This document shows, in pieces, positions 25,998 through 32,568 of a stretch of DNA of 32,568 nt. The notes under the pieces are model-generated. The model was not told the DNA's origin, did not search any database, and saw only the letters and a list, made by a program, of their open reading frames with translations. Within the stretch, counting starts at the first letter, position 1. Each line of letters opens with the position of its first letter. The DNA is from Candidatus Gastranaerophilales bacterium (GTDB lineage: Bacteria; Cyanobacteriota; Vampirovibrionia; Gastranaerophilales; Gastranaerophilaceae): contig CANQCO010000012.1 in the NCBI GenBank assembly GCA_947589705.1, positions 1 through 32,568 of the forward strand, written 5' to 3'. A program made the translations under genes and the position numbers.

Positions 25998-26018
25998 ATA
26001 TTCCATGATATGGAGTAT
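25998..26018 (+). promoter_or_regulatory. Hairpin sequestering the ribosome-binding site of the RelA/SpoT-domain gene
   Basis: ATATTCCAT-GAT-ATGGAGTAT forms a 9-bp stem (one G-U pair) with a 3-nt loop in the RNA. The GGAG Shine-Dalgarno sequence (26012-26015) is entirely within the 3' arm, and the ATG follows 2 nt after the stem. In folded form it should limit translation initiation. The effect is inferred from sequence only. Confidence 0.55.
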
Positions 26019-26020
26019 GT

Positions 26021-28348
26021 ATGGCAGATTCTGTAAATAATAATGGCGTAGAAAACGGTTATAAATATAATAATCCGGAAATATCAAAATTTGATATTGA
26101 TAAAGACAATCAGATTTCTGTATTTGATGTTGATCAAATAACTGATGAAAATTCTAAATCAGAATTAGCTGGTTTACTTGAAAAAGATATGTCCGAACAA
26201 TTTAATGATGAAATAACCGAAGAAAAAATACAATCACTTGAAGGTAAATTATCGGATGCAAAAAATAATCAAGGTATGGTAGGTTCATTATGGAATGGTA
26301 TAAAAAATATAACAGGACTTGGTTCTAGTACAAAGAAGTGTGAACTAGCTCTTGAAGATTATAAAAACGGAAAAATCAGTTATGATGAAGCAGAAAGTAT
26401 AATTTCAGGATTTGAATCAAAACAGGAAAGTTCTGTAAATCTTGCTGCAAATATATTAACAGGTGTAGCCGCGACTCTGGTAGTCAGCTCAGCCGTATTT
26501 ACAGGCGGACTGTCGCTGGGTTTAATAGCAGGAGCTGCTGTAGTCGGGGCAGGAACAAAGGCAGGACTTAAATTTTTAGATAGAGCCACAAATAAAGTAA
26601 AAGGTGATGCTGTAGATGCCAAACAAATAGTTAAAGATTCACTTTCAGGTGCCGTAGATGGTGCGGTTTCTGTTGCAACAATGGGTATGGGAACGGCTGC
26701 TGTTACGAGTAAAACTGTAGCAGAACAGACTTTAAAAGAAACCGTAAAACAAGGAATAATTTCAGGTGCACAAGCAGGTGCGGTTTCAGGTGCAGTAACA
26801 GGTGCAAGTGACTATACTATTGAAGCTGCTTTAGAAGAAGATGTTGAATTTAATGCAGCTGATTTAGCTAAAAGTACATTAATGAATGCGGCAGGCGGTG
26901 CTGTAGCAGGCGGTATTATGGGCGGAGTTTCGTCTGGAATTCAATATAATAAGTTTGCGAAATCAGTATCCTCACAATCTTCTGCAAATGACATAGCAGA
27001 AATACCTATAGATAGTCCTGATGGTGCAGTTTCTCCTGTAAAAGATATGACGGAAGTACACGCAGATAGCCCTGATAGTGCAGCTTCTCCAGTAAAAGAT
27101 ATGGCGGAAGTACACGCAGATAGTCCTGATAGTACAGTTTCTCCAGTAAAAGATATGGCGGAAGTACACGCAGATAGTCCTGATGCTACAGTTTCTCCTG
27201 TGGATGATAAAACTGTAGTTAACACAGATGCTGAAGTGCCGGTACATATTCAAGAAGAATTGGCTGACAATACTCATAGAATGCATGAAATGTATCAAGA
27301 ACATATAGATGAAGCTGAAAAACAAATTAAAAGAACATTTTCCGATATTGATGGTAGTGAAGTTACGGCAAGACCGAAAAGTGAAGATTCTATTATGTGT
27401 AAATTAATAAAAAAATATAGTAAAGACAGTCTTAAATCAACTTCTCTTGATGAATGTCTTGAAGCAATAGGGGATGCTTATGGTACAAGAATTCAGATTA
27501 AAAGTATTAGTCCCGAAGAATCAAGAGAAATTATTGAAAGTTGTTTACATGGTTACGATATAACTTATGAACAATTTATAAGATTTTTGGATGGTGATAC
27601 ATCCACTTTAGATGAAACAACAATTGCTGCAATAAATGAAATTAAAAGTACAGTTATTGATTCATTGAAAGAGCGTCAAACCCAAGAAGTTGTTGATAAA
27701 CTTGTTAAAGCTATTCGTAGTGTTGATAGTAAAAATGAATTACTGTTTCCTATTACTGAATTAAATAATTATGGTGATGAAATATCTTCATATTTTACAG
27801 CAAGGCAATTGCAGGAGATAGCTGATGCGTATAACCAGGTAACACATCAAAGACTTAAAATAGTTTCCTTAGATAGTTTTCAGGATGCCGCTGGAGAGAA
27901 AATTTCAATAGGGGATAAGATTTCAATAGGGAACAAGATTGAGTTAGATACTACAAAAGCTATTAAAGAATCAGGATATGCTTCTTCTCAGATTAATGTC
28001 AAACATAAATTTTCTGATGGTACAATTGGTAATGGTGAGTTTCAAATAAGAGGTAAAGTGCTTAATGAATTTGCTGATGCGGAACATATTCCTTATGATA
28101 TTAGATCAGGTAAAATTACAGCTTCTGATAAAACATACTCTGATATTTATAGTATAATAGAAAGTATGTCTGATTCTACTTACGAAGCATATAATGAGTT
28201 TTTAACCAGGACATATCAATATTTAAGACTAAAAGAACTTGGTATTGAAATTACTCCTCCTGTATTTAATGATCCATCACTTTCAGAAGAAGCACTAAGA
28301 TTGTTAAGTCCCGAAGGTTTGATAGAAATAAGTGCAAGAAAACACTGA
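26021..28348 (+). CDS. Large multi-part protein with C-terminal RelA/SpoT-like nucleotidyltransferase domain
   Basis: A 775-aa protein with no signal peptide. Order: a single Ca-binding-loop-like motif DIDKDNQISVFD (25-36); charged helical part; Gly/Ala-rich hydrophobic stretch, probably membrane-active (about 137-185), with further Gly/Ala helices to about 305 (GAVSGAVTGASDY, AAGGAVAGGIMGGV); 18-residue tandem repeats (about 331-395); and a C-terminal domain. The latter shows RelA/SpoT synthetase signatures: RPKSEDSIMCKLIKK (about 450), LEAIGDAYGTRIQI with the metal Asp (about 484), GYASSQINVKHKF (about 652) and GEFQIRGKVLNEFADAEH (about 672-685), carrying the E-x-Q-I-R motif. The usual His after GYxS is Gln, and about 120 extra residues lie between the second and third motifs. 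The layout resembles polymorphic toxins or effectors with a (p)ppGpp/(p)ppApp synthetase tip. Enzyme activity and secretion are inference. Confidence 0.75.
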   Translation: MADSVNNNGVENGYKYNNPEISKFDIDKDNQISVFDVDQITDENSKSELAGLLEKDMSEQFNDEITEEKIQSLEGKLSDAKNNQGMVGSLWNGIKNITGLGSSTKKCELALEDYKNGKISYDEAESIISGFESKQESSVNLAANILTGVAATLVVSSAVFTGGLSLGLIAGAAVVGAGTKAGLKFLDRATNKVKGDAVDAKQIVKDSLSGAVDGAVSVATMGMGTAAVTSKTVAEQTLKETVKQGIISGAQAGAVSGAVTGASDYTIEAALEEDVEFNAADLAKSTLMNAAGGAVAGGIMGGVSSGIQYNKFAKSVSSQSSANDIAEIPIDSPDGAVSPVKDMTEVHADSPDSAASPVKDMAEVHADSPDSTVSPVKDMAEVHADSPDATVSPVDDKTVVNTDAEVPVHIQEELADNTHRMHEMYQEHIDEAEKQIKRTFSDIDGSEVTARPKSEDSIMCKLIKKYSKDSLKSTSLDECLEAIGDAYGTRIQIKSISPEESREIIESCLHGYDITYEQFIRFLDGDTSTLDETTIAAINEIKSTVIDSLKERQTQEVVDKLVKAIRSVDSKNELLFPITELNNYGDEISSYFTARQLQEIADAYNQVTHQRLKIVSLDSFQDAAGEKISIGDKISIGNKIELDTTKAIKESGYASSQINVKHKFSDGTIGNGEFQIRGKVLNEFADAEHIPYDIRSGKITASDKTYSDIYSIIESMSDSTYEAYNEFLTRTYQYLRLKELGIEITPPVFNDPSLSEEALRLLSPEGLIEISARKH
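27011..27205 (+). repeat. 54-bp in-frame tandem repeats (about 3.6 copies)
   Basis: Units start at 27011, 27065, 27119 and 27173 with exact 54-bp spacing. They encode DSPDxxxSPVKDMxEVHA (18 aa). Copies 2 and 3 are nearly identical in DNA, and the last is partial and diverged. The repeat lies between the hydrophobic part and the RelA/SpoT-like domain and should form a flexible acidic Pro/Ser-rich linker. Copy number can vary without frameshift. Confidence 0.92.
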
Positions 28349-28399
28349 CAAAAAAAATAGTTATATGTTTTAAATATGTTATAATATGAGGATAAAATA

Positions 28400-28837
28400 A
28401 TGGATGTAAACAATAATAAAAATCATTATAACACTTCATTTTCAAGTATTCCGGACGGTAAAAAAGAAATAATGGATAAAGATGAAAAAATGGAAATATT
28501 AATACCAAAAGCTTCAAACCTTTTGGCTAATAGAGCTGAAAGAGAAGTTCCCGAAAACGGAAAATTCCGTAAAATATTTGTTGCTTTTGATATCCCTGAT
28601 ACTCAAAATGAAGCATTAATCAGTTTTGAACATGATGAAATTGATCCTAAGAATATGAGAAGAATTTCTATTGGTGTTCACAGATTAGGAAGCGATAGAA
28701 TTACTTCAAATTATATTATTAAAGGTACTAAAAATGAATTAATTGAATACTTGAAAAAAATTGAATTTAAAAAAGAATTTAAAGATACTGTTAATTTACT
28801 TTCTGATTCCGTTGATGAATATTATTCTTCATTATAA
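28400..28837 (+). CDS. Small uncharacterised protein next to the RelA/SpoT-domain gene
   Basis: A 145-aa soluble protein I do not recognise. The N-terminal 45 residues are polar and likely disordered (MDVNNNKNHYNTSFSSIPDG). The rest looks like a compact alpha/beta domain: KASNLLANRAEREVPENGKF, KIFVAFDIPDTQNEALISFE, ISIGVHRLGSDRITSNYIIK, then Lys/Glu helices. GAGG stands 7 bases before the ATG. It begins 51 bp after the large gene on the same strand, with a TATAAT in the gap, so it could be co-transcribed or separately made. A small protein directly after a toxin-like gene is often an immunity protein or antidote. That is only a hypothesis, as no immunity family is recognised. Confidence 0.8.
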   Translation: MDVNNNKNHYNTSFSSIPDGKKEIMDKDEKMEILIPKASNLLANRAEREVPENGKFRKIFVAFDIPDTQNEALISFEHDEIDPKNMRRISIGVHRLGSDRITSNYIIKGTKNELIEYLKKIEFKKEFKDTVNLLSDSVDEYYSSL

Positions 28838-28849
28838 TTAACTATATAC

Positions 28850-28878
28850 TTGTAAAATATCTTTGAAGCAATTACAAT
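28850..28878 (+). promoter_or_regulatory. Sigma-70-type promoter for malQ operon
   Basis: TTGTAA (28850-28855), exact 17-bp spacer, TACAAT (28873-28878). Expected start near 28885; GAGG at about 28896-28899 precedes the malQ ATG at 28910. This is the best-formed promoter seen in the window. Confidence 0.65.
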
Positions 28879-28909
28879 AAAGTGAGTTTAGTTTTGAGGA
28901 TATTTTAAT

Positions 28910-30826
28910 ATGGGAAATTGTGAAGAACAAAAAAAATCACATTTTACAAGTTTAGAAGCAAAGTCAATAATAAATGAGGCTTTAAAAGTATTAGGGAAAA
29001 AACATCTGGCATTTATAGCACATGCAAACAGTTTTCCTGCTGAAACGGGTAAAAATACGGGATTTGGGAGTGTTAATTCTAATGCGGCAAAAAAGTTAAT
29101 TGATTTTTTATCAGGCGTATTTACCGATATTCAGCTTGGACCTGCAGGAAAAACAAAATCTATTGATGCTTCGCCGTATACGGGTACAATTTTTTCAAAT
29201 AACCCTTTATTTATAGATTTAGAGCAACTGACAACCGATGAATGGTTTAATATTCTCTCGCTTGAAACTTATGACAGAATTGTTGAAAATAATCCTAATA
29301 AAGATACAAACAGAACTGCTTATTCATATATTTTTAATGCGCAGGATGAAGCATTAAAAGAGGCTTTTGAAAACTTTAAAAAAGTTAACTGCCCCGATTT
29401 AAAAAATCAGTTTGAAAAGTATAAAGAAGATAATAAATTTTGGCTTGAAAAAGATTCTTTATATGAGGCGTTAACAGTTGATCACAACAACGATTATTGG
29501 CCGATGTGGAATTCTGATGTTGATAAAAATCTTCTTAATCCTCAAAATGAAGAACAAAAAACTCAATATGCGCAAAGAATAAAAGAACTTAAAGAACAGT
29601 ATAAAGATGTTATAGAATACTATTCATTCTGCCAGTTCTTAATTTATGTTCAAAACAATAAATCAAGACAATATGCCCAGACAAAAGGTATGAAAATGAT
29701 AGCCGACAGGCAAGTTGCATTTTCAGACCGTGATAATTGGGCATATCAGTCATATTTCTTAAAAGGCTGGTATCTGGGATGTCCGCCTGATTATTTCTCG
29801 GAAGACGGTCAAATGTGGGGATTCCCCGTAATGGATCCTGAAAAGCTTTTTAATCAAGACGGCTCACTTGCTGAAGGCGGATTGTTAATGAAAGAGCTTT
29901 ATAAGAAAATGTTTACCGAAAACCCAGGCGGTGTAAGAATTGACCATATGGTAGGTTTAATTGACCCTTGGGTTTATGTTGCGGGCAAAAAACCTAAAAT
30001 AGAAGAAGGTGCGGGCAGATTATATTCATCTCCCGAACATCCCGTTTTATCAAGATATGCTATTGCAACTAAAGATGACTTAAATTATGAAGTTGAAGCC
30101 GATAAAGAAGAAAGAATACTTAAGTTAACCGAAGAACAGGTTAAACGCTACGGTGCTCTTGTCGAAAAAATAGTTATCGGTGCCGCTAAAGAAGTCGGAC
30201 TTGATAAAGATTCCATTGTTTGCGAGGATTTGGGTACTTTGACTCATCCAGTTGTAAGTGTTATGAAAGAATATGACCTACAAGGTATGAAGTTGATTCA
30301 GTTTGTTGTACCTGAAAAGCCTGATCACCCTTACAGATGTAAAAATATTACTCCGAGAAGCTGGGCTATGGTTGGTACTCACGATAATGAACCTATTGCA
30401 ATGTGGGCTGACGCTACGGTTAATACGGAAGCAGGGTATTTAAACGGCAAAAATCTTGCTGAGGACTTATGGCCTGACGCTGATAATGAAGAAAGAGAAG
30501 CAATTGCCGTAAGAATTTCTAAAGATGCTCCTTTCTTAACTCAAACTAAGTTTGTTGAATTATTTGCCTGCAAAGCTGAAAATATTCAGATTTTCTTTAC
30601 CGACTTTTTGGGATTGTATGATGTATATAACCGCCCCGGAACTTCAGGTGATAAAAATTGGTCATTAAGAATCCCCGATAACTATGATGAAGTTTATGCA
30701 AATAATTTAAGAGAAGGTAAAGCATTAAATCTTCCTTTAATCTTAAAGCTTGCCATAGAAGCAAGAGGGCATGAGTTTGCTTCTCAACATCAGGATATTA
30801 TCCAAAAACTTGAAAGTATAATATAG
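28910..30826 (+). CDS. malQ: 4-alpha-glucanotransferase (amylomaltase, GH77)
   Basis: A 638-aa GH77 enzyme. Motifs in order: LAFIAHANSFPAETGKNTGFGS and IQLGPAGKTKSIDASPYTG near the N-terminus (donor site), then SDRDNWAYQSYFLKGWYLGCPPDYFSEDGQMWGFPVMDP, GGVRIDHMVGLIDPWVYV with nucleophile Asp (about 345), VCEDLGTLTHPVVSVM with acid/base Glu (about 438) and MVGTHDNEPIAMW (third Asp, about 490). It transfers maltooligosaccharides between alpha-1,4-glucans in the cytoplasm, in glycogen or maltodextrin use. It is longer than E. coli-independent bacterial forms of about 500 aa, owing to an insertion between 130 and 230 (LKEAFENFKKVNCPDLKNQF...). It leads an operon with queD, uppP and a PNP gene, which share no obvious pathway with it. 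Confidence 0.95.
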   Translation: MGNCEEQKKSHFTSLEAKSIINEALKVLGKKHLAFIAHANSFPAETGKNTGFGSVNSNAAKKLIDFLSGVFTDIQLGPAGKTKSIDASPYTGTIFSNNPLFIDLEQLTTDEWFNILSLETYDRIVENNPNKDTNRTAYSYIFNAQDEALKEAFENFKKVNCPDLKNQFEKYKEDNKFWLEKDSLYEALTVDHNNDYWPMWNSDVDKNLLNPQNEEQKTQYAQRIKELKEQYKDVIEYYSFCQFLIYVQNNKSRQYAQTKGMKMIADRQVAFSDRDNWAYQSYFLKGWYLGCPPDYFSEDGQMWGFPVMDPEKLFNQDGSLAEGGLLMKELYKKMFTENPGGVRIDHMVGLIDPWVYVAGKKPKIEEGAGRLYSSPEHPVLSRYAIATKDDLNYEVEADKEERILKLTEEQVKRYGALVEKIVIGAAKEVGLDKDSIVCEDLGTLTHPVVSVMKEYDLQGMKLIQFVVPEKPDHPYRCKNITPRSWAMVGTHDNEPIAMWADATVNTEAGYLNGKNLAEDLWPDADNEEREAIAVRISKDAPFLTQTKFVELFACKAENIQIFFTDFLGLYDVYNRPGTSGDKNWSLRIPDNYDEVYANNLREGKALNLPLILKLAIEARGHEFASQHQDIIQKLESII

Positions 30827-30834
30827 GAAATAAA

Positions 30835-31194
30835 ATGCACGAGTTAAAAGTGGAATCTACATTCTCGGCTGCTCACCACCTTTTAAATTATAACGGTGAA
30901 TGTGAAAATCAGCACGGGCATAACTGGAAGGTTGAAGCTTATTTTAGAGGTTCAACCCTTGATAAATCAAATCTTTTGATTGATTTTAAAGTTTTAAAAA
31001 AAGAACTTAATTCTATCCTTGATATACTTGACCATAAGGATATTAACACTCTTAAAGAGTTTGACGGAGTAAGTCCTTCAAGTGAGATTATCTCAAAATT
31101 TATTTATAAAAAATTGAAAGAAAAAATCCCTCAAACTTTTAAAGTATCGGTATGGGAAACGGAAAAGGCTTGTGCAAGCTATTTTGAGGATTAA
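30835..31194 (+). CDS. queD: 6-carboxy-tetrahydropterin synthase (QueD/PTPS family)
   Basis: A 119-aa PTPS-fold enzyme. Zn ligands and active-site residues are visible: FSAAHHLLNYNGECENQHGHNW (first His, catalytic Cys, His-x-His), LLIDFKVLKKELNSIL, ILDHKDIN (catalytic His/Asp) and VWETEKACASY (substrate Glu). The Cys-(3)-HGH arrangement fits QueD, which converts dihydroneopterin triphosphate to carboxy-tetrahydropterin for queuosine. No other queuosine genes are nearby. It starts 8 bp after malQ and ends 2 bp before uppP, so it is translated from the same message. Confidence 0.92.
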   Translation: MHELKVESTFSAAHHLLNYNGECENQHGHNWKVEAYFRGSTLDKSNLLIDFKVLKKELNSILDILDHKDINTLKEFDGVSPSSEIISKFIYKKLKEKIPQTFKVSVWETEKACASYFED

Positions 31195-31196
31195 AA

Positions 31197-32051
31197 ATGG
31201 GTATAATTCAAGCGATAATTATGGGGATAGTTCAGGGCTTAAGCGAGTTTCTTCCTGTATCAAGCTCTGCTCACCTTGTTATTACTTCTAATCTTTACAA
31301 AGTATTAAAAAACATCCCTATCCAAGAGCAGCAGACTCAGGAAATTTTTCTCGATATTATGCTTCATTTGGGTACTTTAATCGCCGTTTTAATCTTCTTT
31401 AGAAAAGACATTATAAGTATTATAAAAGCTTTTTTATCTGCGATAAAAACAAAAGATTTTTCTAATCAGGACGCTAAACTTTCGCTATATATAATCTTTG
31501 GTACGGTAATAACCGTATTAATAGCATATCCTTTAAATACCGTTGCGGAAAAACTTGTTTTTGCTCCATGTATTGTAGGTATTTTATTAATAATAACGGG
31601 CTGTTTACTGTTTTTTAGCGAACGATATTCCAAGAATCTATCTAAAAAATCAGCAGATATAGATACAAAAACAGCTTTATTTATGGCAATAGCACAAGGT
31701 ATAGCTGCGCTTCCGGGGTTTTCCCGTTCGGGGCTTACAATTGCCGCAGGGCTTTTAAATAAACAGCAAAGAGTTACCGCTGCAAGATATTCTTTTCTTT
31801 TAAGTATACCAATCATTCTCGGTGCCTCTATGTTGTACCCTCTTATTAAAATAGATTTAAATGAACTCTATTCATATAATTGGACTTCAATTATAACAGG
31901 AACAATAGTTTCCGCTATAGTCGGGTATCTTTGTATTAAATACTTTCTTAAATTTGTTGGAAAATATTCACTTGCATTTTTCGGATATTACTGCATAATA
32001 ATAGGTGTGTTTACTTTTGTGTTTTTTAATTTTGCTGTAAAAGGGGTTTAA
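31197..32051 (+). CDS. uppP: Undecaprenyl-diphosphatase
   Basis: A 284-aa polytopic membrane protein of the BacA/UppP family. Family signatures: IIMGIVQGLSEFLPVSSSAHLVI (the E-F-L-P-x-S-S-x-A-H motif, with catalytic Glu, Ser and His), LDIMLHLGTLIAVLIFF, and IAQGIAALPGFSRSGLTIAAGL (second conserved motif with the Arg of PGxSRSG). It dephosphorylates undecaprenyl diphosphate to recycle the lipid carrier for peptidoglycan and surface glycans. All key residues are present, and length is normal. Co-transcribed with queD and the downstream PNP gene (3 bp gap). Confidence 0.97.
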   Translation: MGIIQAIIMGIVQGLSEFLPVSSSAHLVITSNLYKVLKNIPIQEQQTQEIFLDIMLHLGTLIAVLIFFRKDIISIIKAFLSAIKTKDFSNQDAKLSLYIIFGTVITVLIAYPLNTVAEKLVFAPCIVGILLIITGCLLFFSERYSKNLSKKSADIDTKTALFMAIAQGIAALPGFSRSGLTIAAGLLNKQQRVTAARYSFLLSIPIILGASMLYPLIKIDLNELYSYNWTSIITGTIVSAIVGYLCIKYFLKFVGKYSLAFFGYYCIIIGVFTFVFFNFAVKGV

Positions 32052-32054
32052 TAA

Positions 32055-32568
32055 ATGGAGAAAACAATTAATTTTATAAGGGATAAAATTGGCAATTTTG
32101 AGCCCGAGATAGGTATAATATTGGGTTCGGGGCTTGGAGACTTTGCGGATGAATTTCAGGGGAAGGTAATTCCCTATAGTGAAATACCTGAGTTTGAAGC
32201 TTCACATGTCGAGGGGCATAAAGGACAGCTTGTATTTGCCGAGGTATGCGGTAAAAAAACCGTTATGATGCAGGGCAGATATCATTTTTATGAAGGTTAT
32301 TCCCTTGCTACCGTTACTTATCCCGTTAAGGTTATGAAAAAACTCGGGGTTAAAATCCTTATAATAACAAATGCCGCAGGTGCGGTTACTAAAGAATATA
32401 CCCCCGGAGATTTGATGTTTATTACAGATCATATTAATTTTATGGGAACAAATCCTTTAATAGGCAGAAATGATGATACATTGGGTACTCGTTTCCCTGA
32501 TATGAGCGAAGTATACTCTAAAGAGCTTATAAAAACAGCTGTAAATGCTGCAGAAAAACTCAACATTA
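32055..32568 (+). CDS. Purine nucleoside phosphorylase, N-terminal part (runs off window)
   Basis: An open frame from ATG 32055 to the window end (171 codons), not in the ORF track. It starts MEKTINFIRDKIGNFEPEIG. PNP-family motifs include IILGSGLGDFADE (phosphate site), EFEASHVEGHKGQLV, MMQGRYHFYEGY, and IITNAAGAVTKEYTPGDLMFI, typical of the trimeric inosine/guanosine PNP family (PunA/DeoD2), followed by HINFMGTNPLIGRND. It cleaves purine ribonucleosides with phosphate in salvage. It lies 3 bp after uppP and is the last visible gene of the malQ operon. The C-terminal part is outside the window. MTA phosphorylase is a related alternative. Confidence 0.93.
   Translation, partial: MEKTINFIRDKIGNFEPEIGIILGSGLGDFADEFQGKVIPYSEIPEFEASHVEGHKGQLVFAEVCGKKTVMMQGRYHFYEGYSLATVTYPVKVMKKLGVKILIITNAAGAVTKEYTPGDLMFITDHINFMGTNPLIGRNDDTLGTRFPDMSEVYSKELIKTAVNAAEKLNI

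Noticed and set aside
27011-27205. CRISPR-like direct repeats
   Set aside because: 54-bp units are contiguous, coding and without unique spacers; they are protein repeats.
26941-27325. Minus-strand ORFs with internal repeats
   Set aside because: They mirror the in-frame tandem repeats of the plus-strand gene.

Overview
The window looks like a chromosomal segment from an AT-rich, diderm bacterium. A TolC-like outer-membrane factor with its periplasmic adaptor implies an outer membrane. The gshB-gshA pair (plant/cyanobacterial-like glutamate-cysteine ligase), an OmpR-type two-component system, GH77 and GH13 enzymes, and a small protein beginning with an 'NPVSFKG'-type N-terminus together suggest a non-photosynthetic cyanobacterial relative (Gastranaerophilales / Melainabacteria-like gut organism). 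That placement is inference; no rRNA or tRNA gene is visible to confirm it.

Layout. (1) 1-3897, minus strand: a MacAB-TolC-type tripartite export operon (OMF, adaptor, ATPase, permease cut by the window edge). (2) 3990-5231, minus: a ParB-fold-like small protein and a DedA/YqaA membrane protein. (3) 5261-5835: a strong bidirectional hairpin terminator and about two tandem copies of a 227-bp GC-richer element that abuts dnaK and supplies the last two bases of its stop codon. (4) 5834-7675, minus: dnaK. (5) 7803-11820, plus: two tandem membrane-anchored SGNH-hydrolase-like paralogues, the first frameshifted at a G10 tract (a candidate phase-variation switch), then nanE, a ROK sugar kinase and a parvulin. 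(6) 11896-12630, plus: an unknown coiled-coil-ended protein. (7) 12627-19906, minus: a compact run rseP - gshB - gshA - response regulator - histidine kinase - tadA - TIGR02757-like gene, with very short gaps or overlaps. (8) 19944-20931, plus: comF and a small XRE regulator with a palindrome over its presumed -10. (9) purB (minus), diverging from leuA and a secreted GH13 enzyme (plus). (10) 26021-28837, plus: a 775-aa protein with a Ca-loop-like motif, Gly/Ala-rich hydrophobic middle, 54-bp tandem repeats and a C-terminal RelA/SpoT-like nucleotidyltransferase domain, followed by a small unknown protein. (11) 28910-32568, plus: malQ - queD - uppP - purine nucleoside phosphorylase (cut by the edge).

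The strongest candidates for something new are the RelA/SpoT-domain protein and its small neighbour (possible toxin-type effector and partner), the poly-G-switched SGNH gene in front of nanE/nanK, and the interspersed 227-bp element, of which a degenerate remnant appears again beside purB. Most other genes are ordinary housekeeping or transport genes.
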